Shown in pieces: positions 16,936 to 26,514 of a stretch of 64,000 nt of DNA. Origin of the DNA: Chitinophaga sp. S165 (GTDB lineage: Bacteria > Bacteroidota > Bacteroidia > Chitinophagales > Chitinophagaceae); assembly GCF_003182155.1 (NCBI RefSeq), contig NZ_QGTG01000009.1:186001-250000 (forward strand), given 5' to 3'. The notes under the pieces are model-generated. The model saw only the letters and a program-made list of their open reading frames with translations. It was not told where the DNA came from and searched no databases. The stretch's first letter is position 1. Each line of letters begins with the position of its first letter. The translations under genes and the position numbers were made by a program.

Positions 16936-18396
16936 ATGATTTATTTTTTGACGTCCACAAATAGATACATTCTACTAATAAGTGTCAATCTATTGATAGC
17001 TGCAACAGGATGTAAGAAGCTATTAGCTGTCGACCCTCCTGGAAATAGTTTAAATGCGGCCAATGTTTTTACTACGGACGCTACAGCAATTGCCGTGGTG
17101 ACGGATATTTATGCCGGACTCAGCGCTCAAAATATTAATCAACAGAACCAAGCAATCACTTCATTGTCTTTGTATGGCGGGTTGAGCGCAGACGAAATCA
17201 CCCTGTTTGACAATTCAAACTCTTTTTTACAGCCTTATTTTACTAATGACGTCATTTCAACAACAGGGTCATTACTTTGGAATAATGCCTACCAGATAAT
17301 TTTCAAATTGAATGCAGCAATTGAAGGGCTGGATCAATCAACTAGTATTACGCCAGTTGTAAAACAACAATTATTGGGAGAGGCGAAATTTATGCTAGGA
17401 TTTTTATATTTCCATTTGGTCAATTTATACGGTGATGTGCCTTTGGTTTTAAACACGGATTATATAGAAATTGCAAGAATGTCCCGAACGCCATCATCGA
17501 AAGTATATGATGCAATCATTGAAATCCTGACTGAAGCAAAACAGTTGCTTAGTGCCGACTACCTGAAATCAGACTTGGTAGGCAGTTATTCTGCTGGATC
17601 TGAGGAACGGATCAGGCCGACTAAATGGGCTGCCGCTGCTTTGTTATCCCGAGCTTATTTATATATTAAAAACTATGCTTCAGCTGCTGCCCAAGCAAGC
17701 GAAGTAATAGGTGCAACCTCCTACTATGGTTTGTTGCCAGATTTAACTGCGGTCTTCAAAAAAAACAGCCGTGATAGCATATGGCAGCTGCAGCCTATTG
17801 GCAATAACGCAAATGCCAATACAGGTGAAGGGAAAATATTTGTTCTCCCGAATACTGGTCCTTCCGCATCAGGTTATCCTGTTTATTTGAATACTGATTT
17901 GGTTAATGCATTTGAATCAGGCGATTTGAGGAGAGAACAATGGGTGAAATCCGTTTCGGTCGGACCGAATACATATAGTTACCCGTACAAGTATCAAGTT
18001 GGAAATGTCAGCGCTACGACCCAAGAGTATTCAACAGTTTTAAGATTGAGCGAACTCTATTTGATACGGGCGGAAGCTAAAACATATTTAAACGATGTCT
18101 CCGGTGCACAATCAGATCTAAATCTTGTCCGCAAGCGTGCTGGATTAGGCGATACTCCCGCAGATGATCAGCATACATTAGTGACGGCAATACTGAAGGA
18201 GCGACGCGTAGAGCTATTTACGGAGTGGGCTCACCGGTGGATGGACCTCAAGCGCACTGGTACAATAGATGTTGTCATGTCTGTCGCTACCCCCCAGAAA
18301 GGTGGCACATGGCAGTCCTACAAAGCCTTACTACCTATTCCGGAAGACGAGTTACGTAAAGCACTAAATCTACGCCAAAACCCGGGGTATAACTGA
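16936..18396 (+). CDS. SusD/RagB-type outer-membrane lipoprotein (cassette 1)
   Basis: 486 aa. Lipoprotein signal ending in IAATGC with the lipidated Cys at residue 26, followed by the typical KKLLAVDPPGNSLNAANVF. The family's recurring blocks are present: YGGLSADEITLFDN, LLGEAKFMLGFLYFHLVNLY followed by GDVPLVLNTDY, AAALLSRAYLYIKNY, and the C-terminal RLSELYLIRAEAKTYLN, LKERRVELFTEWAHRWMDLK with the closing QNPGY. SusD binds substrate at the cell surface and caps the SusC channel. It begins 33 bp after SusC, in the same operon as the thioredoxin and S9 peptidase genes that follow. Confidence 0.95.
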   Translation: MIYFLTSTNRYILLISVNLLIAATGCKKLLAVDPPGNSLNAANVFTTDATAIAVVTDIYAGLSAQNINQQNQAITSLSLYGGLSADEITLFDNSNSFLQPYFTNDVISTTGSLLWNNAYQIIFKLNAAIEGLDQSTSITPVVKQQLLGEAKFMLGFLYFHLVNLYGDVPLVLNTDYIEIARMSRTPSSKVYDAIIEILTEAKQLLSADYLKSDLVGSYSAGSEERIRPTKWAAAALLSRAYLYIKNYASAAAQASEVIGATSYYGLLPDLTAVFKKNSRDSIWQLQPIGNNANANTGEGKIFVLPNTGPSASGYPVYLNTDLVNAFESGDLRREQWVKSVSVGPNTYSYPYKYQVGNVSATTQEYSTVLRLSELYLIRAEAKTYLNDVSGAQSDLNLVRKRAGLGDTPADDQHTLVTAILKERRVELFTEWAHRWMDLKRTGTIDVVMSVATPQKGGTWQSYKALLPIPEDELRKALNLRQNPGYN

Positions 18397-18448
18397 TATA
18401 CATGGTATCTCATACAGCATCTCTAATAAATAAGTAAATTATAGGTCA

Positions 18449-19777
18449 ATGAAAATAGTAAGTTTAATAACCTGTTTATTCCCCTTAATCTCTTGGTCAC
18501 AGTCAGATTCGGCGTACAAAGGTATCCTGTATACTAAAGGACTGAACTGGCAACAAATCAAAGAAAAAGCATCAAAGGAAAATAAATTTATATTCCTAGA
18601 TTGTTACACTACCTGGTGTGGTCCTTGCAAAAGGATGGAAAAAGAGACGTTTCCGAACTGGCGGGTTGGTGAGGCAGTTAATCCATTTTATATTTCGGTA
18701 AAAGTGCAGATGGATTCCACGGTGACGGATGCAAACGATGTCCGGCAATGGTATGCAGATGCTGATAATATAAATCGTGTGCATGGTGTCGCGGGGTATC
18801 CAACCTTTCTATTTTTTTCACCAGATGCAAAACTAGTTCACCGTGGATCAGGGTTTAAAAACATCAAAGACTTTATTGATTTAGTTAATTTAGCAAAGGA
18901 CCCACTACGTCAGAAATTTTACAATTTGTATCTCCACTATAAAAACAATAAAACTGACACCCACCATCTGCGTGATTTGGCTATTTATACGGCTGACTTA
19001 ATCAAAGATAAAAGTACTGCGCAAGAAATGGCGCGAGATTATAAAAAGAAAGTGTTGGATAACAAATCAACAAATGTTCTTTTGGCTAAAGAAAATATCA
19101 CGTTTGCGCTTAAATTCTCTGGTGTCTTTTCGATTCGTGACAAATATTTTCAGATTTTTAATAAACATCCCGCCCTTATCGATTCAATAGCAGGATATAG
19201 GATTGCTGCTCGTAAAGTAAATGACTGGATAGTGCAAAGTGAACTAGATAAACCACTTTTAGAAAACGGTAAGGGTGTCTTAAAGTATCCTGATTGGAAA
19301 AGCCATGAACAGTGCATTAAGAAAAAATATTCAACAGTGGATGCGGCGCGGATTGTCCTGGATTATAAAGTGAACTATTATCGCTGGAAATACCTGAATT
19401 GGCGCCTTTGGGCAAGTTGTCGTGACGAGCTCATTCAGAAATATATGCCCACGGATACTGAAGCAAAGATCCGGTTTGCTTCTACTGAGTTGAATACTTT
19501 AGGCGCTTGGAATGCTTTTTTATTCTGTAGTGATTCCCTGGTTTTATCAAAGGCGCTAAATTGGGCAGAACAATCCTGCGCCATCGATCCTTCCAACGTT
19601 CAATATCAGGATACTCGGGCCAGTCTGCTATATAAGTTGGGTAGGGTGGCAGAGGCAATGGTTATTGAGGAAGCAGCAGTTGTCCACAGATACGCCGATC
19701 AGGGAATAAAAGATAGGTATATGAAAATGCAGCAAGGGCTGTCGACCTGGCTGGACGCAAAATTTGACCGACAGTAA
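18449..19777 (+). CDS. Secreted thioredoxin-fold protein with long C-terminal helical region (cassette 1)
   Basis: 442 aa with a signal peptide (KIVSLITCLFPLISWSQ). The thioredoxin domain spans ~30-155; the redox motif WCGPC is at residues 56-60 (DCYTTWCGPCKRMEKETF), with an extra Cys at 52, and the cis-proline region is AGYPTFLFFSPDAKLVHRG. The remaining ~280 residues are helical, end in TPR-like ALNWAEQSCAIDPSNVQYQD, and carry scattered Trp and Cys. It should act in the periplasm or outer membrane as a disulfide reductase or isomerase. It sits between SusD and the S9 peptidase, and a paralogue holds the same place in cassette 2. Confidence 0.9.
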   Translation: MKIVSLITCLFPLISWSQSDSAYKGILYTKGLNWQQIKEKASKENKFIFLDCYTTWCGPCKRMEKETFPNWRVGEAVNPFYISVKVQMDSTVTDANDVRQWYADADNINRVHGVAGYPTFLFFSPDAKLVHRGSGFKNIKDFIDLVNLAKDPLRQKFYNLYLHYKNNKTDTHHLRDLAIYTADLIKDKSTAQEMARDYKKKVLDNKSTNVLLAKENITFALKFSGVFSIRDKYFQIFNKHPALIDSIAGYRIAARKVNDWIVQSELDKPLLENGKGVLKYPDWKSHEQCIKKKYSTVDAARIVLDYKVNYYRWKYLNWRLWASCRDELIQKYMPTDTEAKIRFASTELNTLGAWNAFLFCSDSLVLSKALNWAEQSCAIDPSNVQYQDTRASLLYKLGRVAEAMVIEEAAVVHRYADQGIKDRYMKMQQGLSTWLDAKFDRQ

Positions 19778-19868
19778 CGCCAGAAGACAGCAGTATGAAC
19801 ATGAAAAACTTTCCCTCTCTCTCAATAAGGATTCAATTCTATGGTCTTATTTTCTTGAAAACAATTTT

Positions 19869-22595
19869 ATGTTGCGTTATTATTATTTCTGCTGGACCCT
19901 CTTTTTTGTTAGTTTACAAATTTGTGTTAGTCTTTCTGTGCAATGTCAACACATAAATAGTCACTATCAAAAAAAACAATTCGATACTTGTGATATTGCT
20001 AGTTGGCCGGAGGTGAGAGTTACGAACCCCCAAGTAGCCATTAGTGATGACGGTAATTATGTTGCTTACTCCCTAGGCTCCCTACAACGCCCGCCTATCG
20101 GATACATTAAGAAAACTGCCGGTGAACTTATTGATTCCTTCAGGGAGGTTAGACAATTGCAATTTTGCAAACTTAGCCATCATGTTATCGTAACTTTCAG
20201 TAAGGACAGCCTTTGCCTACTTGATGTCCGCACTTTGAAAAAAGATTTTTTTCCGGCTGTCCGCATGTTTAGGTTGTTTAAACAAAATAGTGAAGAATGG
20301 ATGATGATTTTGTTTAAAAACGGAATATTGTTATCCATCAACCTAAAGACGAGAAATCGCTGCACTCATACAGGCGTTCACCAATTCTATACATATGATG
20401 GTGGAGCGCATTGCATTTTGCTGAAAAATTTGGACGGTAAGGACGATTTGGTCTTGCAAATGTTAAATGTAAAGTTTAATAAAATGCAACCGTTATGGCA
20501 GGGCAAAGGAATTGACCAGCTCATTTTTTCGTCGTCCGGAAAGCAAATCGCGTTCAGAACTTCAAATCCTGATCACACTCACTCCGTATGGGCCGGAAAA
20601 TGCACACCCGGCCAATTAAAACTAATATTTAGCGGACATATGGCGCCGGGTGATAAGGGGTACCGGATAAACTCGTTAGTAAACTTTAGTCCAGATGAAC
20701 AAAGGTTGTTTTTACAAATTGAACCGCTCAAGCCAGCGAGGGTTTTACCTGGCGCGAAATTGAATGTATGGTCTTATTTGGATCCGAAATTACAGTCGCA
20801 GCAAATAAAAGAATTAAATATTTCCGAAATCCGTTTGGTTGTAATTGACCTTCAGGATTTTACACTCCGTGCCTTGACTGAGGAGGGAGAACGTCCCCTG
20901 ACAAGGTGGCGATCCATTTGGGATGATCTAGTACTGATAATAAAAAGGAAAGGGCATTGGAGCGAAAGCAATTGGAACGATAGCGCAAAAGGTGCGCTGA
21001 TCTTGAAGTCCTCAATCAGTGGTGTACAAACAGAAATTGATCTTAAATTACCTCCAAGCGCACAATGGGCTTTGTCACCTACTTCTAAATTCATCATTGG
21101 ATATCAATCTGAGTTAGATCCCACCGACGTTTGGTCATATGAAATAGGCACCGGTATATATAGAAATTTGACAGCTTCTATCCCCTCTACTATGACAGCT
21201 GATATGAGCGATGAGGGGCGTAGTGCCAGAAAAAAAGGGGTCGTCCCCATTGGTTGGGCCGCCAATGAACAGTTTTTACTTGTCAGCGACGGATATGACA
21301 TCTGGCGCATTGACCCTTTTGCGAAAGTGCACCCTGTACGATTGACGCACGCAAAGGAAAAGCAAATAAGACTTGTTCCATTTACCAATTACGAGGATGC
21401 TGCTCAAGCCGTCCGCCGCAATCAAACCATGATCTTGTATGGGTGCCACGAGATGACGAATCAAAGCAGCTTTTGCTTGATTAACCCCTATTTGAAAAAT
21501 AGTGAAAAATGGCATTTTCAGGGCGATTATCAATTTGTTAAGGCTACTGGAAATGTATGGGGGGACCTAGCCAAAGCTAATGATGTTAATATGTTTTTGG
21601 TCGGTCGTGAATCAGGAACAGAGTCGCGGAACCTGTTTTTGACTGCTGATTTCGCTTCATTCTTACCAGTGAGTTTAAATCATCCTGAACGTAATTTTTA
21701 TTGGCACAATTCTCAACTAGTCCATTTTGCTGATCGGGCTGGAATAGCGACAAAGGGCATACTATATAAACCTGCGTCATTCAACGCAAAAAGTAAATAT
21801 CCTGTCATTATTCACTACTACGACAAGAAATCAAAGGCCGCGAACACCTTTTTGACGCCACGCCCGGGAGGCGGAGAATTAGATGTAAACTGGTTTGCCA
21901 CACATGGCTATGTAGTGTTGGTCACAGATATACATTACCAGTTAGATAATCCAGGAGCAGGAATCCTAAATGCTGTATTGGGGGCTGCTGATTACATTTC
22001 TCAATTTCCATGGGTGGATTCTACGAAAATAGGCATCCAAGGGCACAGTTTTGGCGGGTTCGAAACCAATTATCTAATCTCACACTCGCACCGATTTGCC
22101 GCAGCCATCTCCTCTAGTGGAATGACGGAATTAATTGTAGACTATCTATCTATTTGGCCCGGCGGCAATGCGAAAAGCGAAATATATGAATTGGGTCAGT
22201 CTCGCATGCCAAGCCGGCCATGGACTAATACACGCGCCTATATTGATCACAGCCCTATCTTACATATTGACAGCATTCAAACACCGGTACTCTTAATACA
22301 TAATCGAAATGACAGCAACGTACATTTTGTACAAGGTGTTTCTTTCTTTATTGGCCTGCGTAGAGCCGGAAAGGTTGCTTGGTTATTGGAATATGATAAT
22401 GGAGGGCATGGATTAACAGGTATCGACTACATCGACGGTTTGATCCGATCATACCAATTTTTCAATCATTATTTGAAAGGCGAACCTGCACCTGTCTGGA
22501 TGACGAAGGGAATTCCTGCTAGACTGAAAGGGCGGGAGTGGGGCTTTGAAATTGATTCAGCGATTACTTCACCTCCGCCGGGATTAACAAAGTAG
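19869..22595 (+). CDS. Secreted S9-family (prolyl oligopeptidase-like) serine peptidase (cassette 1)
   Basis: 908 aa from ATG 19869; a longer TTG-initiated reading from 19764 would overlap the thioredoxin gene and push the signal sequence (MLRYYYFCWTLFFVSLQICV) inward. The N-terminal ~600 residues resemble the beta-propeller half of S9 peptidases; the C-terminal alpha/beta-hydrolase has the nucleophile S727 in GHSFGGFETNY, D815 in HNRNDSNVH and H847 in NGGHGLTG, preceded by KYPVIIHYYDK. S9 enzymes cleave short peptides. A peptide substrate is therefore likely for this SusCD locus, or the enzyme trims a peptide made by the locus. It is the last plus-strand gene before the convergent minus-strand set. 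Confidence 0.88.
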   Translation: MLRYYYFCWTLFFVSLQICVSLSVQCQHINSHYQKKQFDTCDIASWPEVRVTNPQVAISDDGNYVAYSLGSLQRPPIGYIKKTAGELIDSFREVRQLQFCKLSHHVIVTFSKDSLCLLDVRTLKKDFFPAVRMFRLFKQNSEEWMMILFKNGILLSINLKTRNRCTHTGVHQFYTYDGGAHCILLKNLDGKDDLVLQMLNVKFNKMQPLWQGKGIDQLIFSSSGKQIAFRTSNPDHTHSVWAGKCTPGQLKLIFSGHMAPGDKGYRINSLVNFSPDEQRLFLQIEPLKPARVLPGAKLNVWSYLDPKLQSQQIKELNISEIRLVVIDLQDFTLRALTEEGERPLTRWRSIWDDLVLIIKRKGHWSESNWNDSAKGALILKSSISGVQTEIDLKLPPSAQWALSPTSKFIIGYQSELDPTDVWSYEIGTGIYRNLTASIPSTMTADMSDEGRSARKKGVVPIGWAANEQFLLVSDGYDIWRIDPFAKVHPVRLTHAKEKQIRLVPFTNYEDAAQAVRRNQTMILYGCHEMTNQSSFCLINPYLKNSEKWHFQGDYQFVKATGNVWGDLAKANDVNMFLVGRESGTESRNLFLTADFASFLPVSLNHPERNFYWHNSQLVHFADRAGIATKGILYKPASFNAKSKYPVIIHYYDKKSKAANTFLTPRPGGGELDVNWFATHGYVVLVTDIHYQLDNPGAGILNAVLGAADYISQFPWVDSTKIGIQGHSFGGFETNYLISHSHRFAAAISSSGMTELIVDYLSIWPGGNAKSEIYELGQSRMPSRPWTNTRAYIDHSPILHIDSIQTPVLLIHNRNDSNVHFVQGVSFFIGLRRAGKVAWLLEYDNGGHGLTGIDYIDGLIRSYQFFNHYLKGEPAPVWMTKGIPARLKGREWGFEIDSAITSPPPGLTK

Positions 22596-22685
22596 CCGGA
22601 TAGACTACAATTTGAAGGATTATTCTTTATCCATGGCAAGTCAGTACGTGATTTTCAACTGAATTTAGGATACTGGCCGCAATTC

Positions 22686-22714
22686 ATCAAGAACCCGTTT
22701 AACGGGTTCTTGAT
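22686..22714. terminator. Bidirectional hairpin between convergent genes
   Basis: ATCAAGAACCCGTT and AACGGGTTCTTGAT form a 14-bp inverted repeat around a 1-nt centre, between the S9 peptidase stop and the small peptide gene stop. The flanking T runs are short, but position and strength suit termination of both strands. Confidence 0.65.
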
Positions 22715-22728
22715 ATTGTAATTAAAAT

Positions 22729-22962
22729 TTAAGACTGAGGAATCACCTTAGCCGGTTCGCATGGAGCGCTAGGATCAAGTATTGGAGCACAAAACTGATC
22801 ATCTCCATCATTGTCTAGTACATATGAACTATTGGTACATTCTGCCGCACTAGGACCACAACGTAGATCGCCACCGTATCCTTTCTGTGCTTTAAATGCC
22901 AATGCGGTTCCAACAGTTGCTAAAATGGCTATGGCTACTAACATTAACTTTGATTTTGTCAT
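22729..22962 (-). CDS. Small secreted four-cysteine peptide (DUF6520/NVEALT-like)
   Basis: 77 aa. Signal-like N-terminus (KSKLMLVAIAILATVGTALA) followed by FKAQKG, then an acidic mature part of ~54 residues with Cys at 35, 42, 58 and 68. The LAF-KA boundary and size resemble small Bacteroidota exported peptides of the DUF6520 or NVEALT type, though the family is only tentatively recognised. Four cysteines next to a thioredoxin-like gene and a MauE-type gene suggest that its thiols are handled by those partners. A paralogue with two Cys lies in the same position of cassette 2 (36678-36914). It is separated by ~210 bp from the upstream thioredoxin-like gene and may have its own promoter. Confidence 0.75.
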   Translation of the reverse strand: MTKSKLMLVAIAILATVGTALAFKAQKGYGGDLRCGPSAAECTNSSYVLDNDGDDQFCAPILDPSAPCEPAKVIPQS

Positions 22963-23173
22963 GATAAAATGCTTTTGTTTTAAAAAGCTAACTTTAGTTT
23001 TTAGTAATTGCTTACTCTGTTATAAGGTTTTCAGCTTACCCTTCTCCTGGATCATGTGGTGGAGTGCCACTCTCATGAAGTATCTATTGCAACTCGATAC
23101 CTAATGAGAATACTGATATGCCTGATCCTGGCATAACAGCTATTAAATAGTTTGTGTGTTTATGCGTGACTTT

Positions 23174-23647
23174 TTATTCCTTGAGCCGTTTGACAGGGGT
23201 CAACCCGTCGAAGAAATTGACCAATTTGTTATTGGCATCATAAATCGCGATGTAGGGTACAGTTTGAACTTCGAAATAATTCAAAAAGCCGTTTTGGTAG
23301 TCTAAACCCACCTTAACATTTGAAAACCTAGTCAGAGCGTACCTTTCGCTGAATTTTTTCATTTCACCAAATGCACTTGTGGTCACAACTATAATTTGTG
23401 AATCCTTGAATTCTTCGATGTCGTCTATAATATATTGTATCTGTGTTCTGGAGTATGGACAGGAGGGACGATACATAAGGACTAGCGTTCGTTTTCCCTC
23501 CTCAATTTTTGAGGTGTTCCAATATGAAACACTGTCTACGAGAAATAAATTGACTAAGGGAATAGGCTCTCCTTTGTGAGCAATGTCCTGACCGGGAACA
23601 TAGCACCCACAGCATATGTAAATTAATGAAATATAAATTCGTTTCAT
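23174..23647 (-). CDS. Thioredoxin-fold exported protein with CPYS motif (cassette 1)
   Basis: 157 aa. N-terminal signal (RIYISLIYICCGCYVPGQ); it might be a lipoprotein, with Cys at 15. The thioredoxin/TlpA-like fold is seen in RTLVLMYRPSCPYSRTQIQY and TVPYIAIYDANNKLVNFFDG. The active-site motif is CPYS at residues 63-66, one cysteine only, so a classical dithiol cycle is not possible; monothiol isomerase-type or non-redox binding is more likely. It lies 15 bp upstream of nothing but downstream of the MauE-type gene, in one operon with it (gap 15 bp). Confidence 0.8.
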   Translation of the reverse strand: MKRIYISLIYICCGCYVPGQDIAHKGEPIPLVNLFLVDSVSYWNTSKIEEGKRTLVLMYRPSCPYSRTQIQYIIDDIEEFKDSQIIVVTTSAFGEMKKFSERYALTRFSNVKVGLDYQNGFLNYFEVQTVPYIAIYDANNKLVNFFDGLTPVKRLKE

Positions 23648-23662
23648 AGTACTGATTTATAA

Positions 23663-24103
23663 TTATTTCATTACAGAGTCTTTATGCCCTTGTAATTGTT
23701 GATTTCTGTGATGGATAGTTGACCAAGTAAGCAGGGCGGTTAACAGTAAATTCAACCAAATGTGCTGCTGCCAAGTTATTTCTTCTATAATTCCCCCGCA
23801 GCTACACGGCAGATCGCTGTTAATAGCTACTAGAAATCCTGCATACATCGTAAATATGGTCATAACTATTGTTGCTGCGTATAGCCCCAGCAGTTTTGTA
23901 CCGGGTATAAATAGTAATATTGCCAGAGTAATTTCCAACAGTGGCAGTCCCCATGAAATTGCTTGTCGAAACGGTGCTAATACGGTAATATCTGCAAGCT
24001 GCTCTATGAAGAGCGCGTGATCTATCAGCTTATTAATCCCTGTATACAGAAAAAGTATTATGATCAGGTAGGAGGTGATGTGAGTGAGTAATTGCTTTTT
24101 CAT
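23663..24103 (-). CDS. MauE/DoxX-type four-helix membrane protein (cassette 1)
   Basis: 146 aa, four hydrophobic segments: ITSYLIIILFLYTGINKLID, ISWGLPLLEITLAILLFI, LGLYAATIVMTIFTMYAGFL and IWLNLLLTALLTWSTI. The third loop has LPCSCGGIIEEITW with Cys at 100 and 102, the signature loop of Bacteroidota MauE-type proteins. MauE helps deliver electrons or disulfides to periplasmic thioredoxin-like partners, which fits the gene at 23174. Copy 2 of the cassette lacks this gene. Confidence 0.85.
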   Translation of the reverse strand: MKKQLLTHITSYLIIILFLYTGINKLIDHALFIEQLADITVLAPFRQAISWGLPLLEITLAILLFIPGTKLLGLYAATIVMTIFTMYAGFLVAINSDLPCSCGGIIEEITWQQHIWLNLLLTALLTWSTIHHRNQQLQGHKDSVMK

Positions 24104-24142
24104 TCGTTGGACTGCTTGGAGATATTTGTGTATTAACAGTGG

Positions 24143-24619
24143 TTACGCTGATTGACGTAATAGACGAGGGTATAATCCGAAAGTTCGTTTTGCCATAGCT
24201 GAAAATGTGGAATAATCACTGTATCCGAAGTCCTCAGAAAGTTTCATGAGTGGAATTGTCGACTGTATAATCAAGTGTACTATTAGTAGCCTTCTGAGTT
24301 CTTCATGTAACTGGCGTATAGTCTTTCCATATATCCTTTTAAATGATTCTTGTAGCTTCTTTTCATTGGTGTGAAGAATGTGTGCCAATTGCTTTATCGT
24401 CATGAGGTGGTTGCTATACAGGTTGTTCAGCATATAGGTTAGTACGTAAGTAGCGTTTTGTCGATCTCCCCATCTGGTATGATTTTCATTAATTGCAGTA
24501 ATAGTTAATATCGCCCAGACTGTTCCATGGCGGTATTTCTTATGAAATAATATTTGAGAACGTTCGGTATAGGTGCCATTGTTCGTAGGCGATGCTGGGG
24601 ATATTTGTAAACTGATCAT
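24143..24619 (-). CDS. AraC-family transcriptional regulator (cassette 1)
   Basis: 158 aa. The C-terminal ~90 residues are an AraC DNA-binding domain: first helix-turn-helix LMTIKQLAHILHTNEKKLQE and FKRIYGKTIRQLHEEL, second LIIQSTIPLMKLSEDFGYSD, closing with FGLYPRLLRQ. The ~65-residue N-terminus is not a recognised sensor. Start ATG at 24619. It lies 39 bp upstream of the MauE-type gene on the same strand and probably regulates it and the small peptide. Confidence 0.85.
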   Translation of the reverse strand: MISLQISPASPTNNGTYTERSQILFHKKYRHGTVWAILTITAINENHTRWGDRQNATYVLTYMLNNLYSNHLMTIKQLAHILHTNEKKLQESFKRIYGKTIRQLHEELRRLLIVHLIIQSTIPLMKLSEDFGYSDYSTFSAMAKRTFGLYPRLLRQSA

Positions 24620-25356
24620 AATAATGGTTTTGCTGAGGATTGTTAATGTCTAGTGTTTGATTATGGGCTGATCGACGTCGAGAATTTGCCCTATTATCGT
24701 CTGTGCGTATGTTCTTGTATGTTGATTAACCTTTCTGCCAGTTTTGGCTATTTCGATCTTCTGTATAAAGTTCTGTTTTGTTTCTTATTTGTTATTTTCT
24801 TGAAATACTAAGTATTTAATCATTTTACGTAGTTGCAAATTGTAAAAAATTAACTCTCTTTTTTTTAGCTGCTTACCGGTAAGAGGCGTTTTCGATTCAC
24901 ACTGTGCAATCCTTTCTTGGATTTAGGGCGTTGTCAAATACGCGAGTTAACTGAAAAGAATAAACACCCTGAATGGATATTCAGGGTTTCATTTACCATC
25001 AATGTTCGTAACATTGTCCATTGTCGTTAAGCGCAATAACCTACAGTGACAAGTATTATTCTAAAATGTTTCTTTCAAAAGTTTTATTGTCTGAAGTGTC
25101 TTCCTTTATTATCCTTAAGCTGGCTAATAAATACTTTATACTAAAAGAATTGGAGGCCGCTCTGGTTATCCCAAATTGGCCTCCCGATAAAGAACGAAAA
25201 AAGCATTGTCCTCCTTTGCATTGTCTAGTTGCGCGTAATTGGTTGCTGTTGCAGTGAATTGCAATACAAATATCTGTTCGTTTGTGGAATGCGGATGATC
25301 TTATTCGCTGTGAAAAAGCGATCATTATCGGCAAAAGTGGTATAGTTAAAGTGAGA
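24620..25356. other. Long A+T-rich intergenic region between the two cassettes
   Basis: 737 bp without a convincing gene. It should hold the promoter of the AraC gene at 24143. Two inverted repeats are visible: a hairpin at 24966-24987 (ACCCTGAA and TTCAGGGT, 6-nt loop) resembling a terminator on the plus strand, and a 7-bp repeat at 25152-25184 (GGAGGCC and GGCCTCC) that could terminate FecR of cassette 2. Open frames of 78 and 115 codons at 25021-25403 have no family features. Confidence 0.5.
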
Positions 25357-26460
25357 TTAACGCAAGTAGTATACGCCTTCTTTTCGTGTATATTGGATGG
25401 CATTGGTGGCTTTTAGCTGCTCCAAAAATAAGTTCAGTGGTTTGTTTCGATCCATATAGCCGCTGATTCGCTTTTGGGCGGCAATTGCATTGGTAATGAT
25501 TACAGAATCACCGTACAGTCGAGGGACGTTTTTCATCACTTTTTCCAACGGTGTGTTGTAAAACTCATATATTCCCTGTCGCCAACTTAAAAGATCCGTG
25601 CTATCGAATGTAGCTGTTTTGATCTCTCCCTTTTCGTCGGTGGTGCTGGCAAGTCCCGGGGAAAGGCGAACAGTGTCGCTGTCCGCTGACACCATGACGG
25701 AGCCATGAAGTAGTGCGACAACCTCTTTTCCAGGGTCATAGCAATTCACGTTAAAGGCAGTACCCAATACACGTACGGACTGGTGAGGGGTGTGAATAAT
25801 GAATGGGTGTTTGGGATCCTTGGCGACTTCAAAATACGCCTCACCTTCTAATTGTACCTCTCTGAAGTTACCTTGAAATGTGAATGGAAAATGCATACGG
25901 CTGGCAGCGTTCAGGTGTATTTTACTGCCATCGCTGAGTATGATAGTATAATCCTTACCTGCTGGTACTACCAATGAGACTTGTTCATAATTTGGTTTTC
26001 CTGCAGTAGAGTAGGAGAGCGTTTTTTGCTGGGTCTGAAACGATTTTCCTTTCAGTGACCCCGAAGTATCAACGTCGCTTAAATTTACCCTTTGCCCATC
26101 GGCCAGCACCAATTCAACACTTTTTACAGCTGTGGAACTGGTAGAGGTTTTTTCGTCGGACTGAAGCCAAAGGTATGCGCCAACAACCATGACCACCATT
26201 GCAGCGATAGCAGCTGCCCATGGTATATATGATCGGGGTGTTGCTTTTTTATTTAGAATTGATTGTTCCCGGAAATTTGTTGGTTGATATAGCTGGGGGT
26301 TTGTGTGGGGAGTGCCAATCACGGCTTTTTTTTGCTCATAGTAGGCCATTAGCATAGGGTCTTCGGCTAGCTTTTGTTCAAGCAGAAGCTTATCATCCTC
26401 AGAGATGATTCCTACGATGTATTCGGTGATTAATTGGTCAATTTGAGTTGAAATTTTCAT
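25357..26460 (-). CDS. FecR-family anti-sigma factor (cassette 2)
   Basis: 367 aa from ATG 26460 (a TTG 27 bp upstream is less likely). Cytosolic N-terminus (STQIDQLITEYIVGIISEDD), membrane span at about residues 80-101 (YIPWAAAIAAMVVMVVGAYL), periplasmic FecR domain with AGKDYTIILSDGSKIHLNAA, GEAYFEVAKDPKHPFII, VRVLGTAFNVNCYDPGKEVV and LLHGSVMV, then a DUF4974-type end (VPRLYGDSVIITNAIAAQKR). It keeps its sigma factor, encoded 54 bp upstream on the same strand, inactive until SusC signals. Unlike cassette 1, sigma and FecR are in one operon divergent from SusC. Confidence 0.93.
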   Translation of the reverse strand: MKISTQIDQLITEYIVGIISEDDKLLLEQKLAEDPMLMAYYEQKKAVIGTPHTNPQLYQPTNFREQSILNKKATPRSYIPWAAAIAAMVVMVVGAYLWLQSDEKTSTSSTAVKSVELVLADGQRVNLSDVDTSGSLKGKSFQTQQKTLSYSTAGKPNYEQVSLVVPAGKDYTIILSDGSKIHLNAASRMHFPFTFQGNFREVQLEGEAYFEVAKDPKHPFIIHTPHQSVRVLGTAFNVNCYDPGKEVVALLHGSVMVSADSDTVRLSPGLASTTDEKGEIKTATFDSTDLLSWRQGIYEFYNTPLEKVMKNVPRLYGDSVIITNAIAAQKRISGYMDRNKPLNLFLEQLKATNAIQYTRKEGVYYLR

Positions 26461-26514
26461 AACCCTTGCTATACCATAATACCACAAAGTACATAAAACT
26501 ACTTTACCACTTTT

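Noticed and set aside
19764..19868. TTG-initiated extension of the S9 peptidase gene of cassette 1
   Set aside because: It overlaps the thioredoxin gene and hides the signal peptide 35 residues inside the protein.
25021..25403. Open frames of 78 (plus) and 115 (minus) codons
   Set aside because: They overlap each other and the end of FecR; no leader or Cys pattern like the small peptides.
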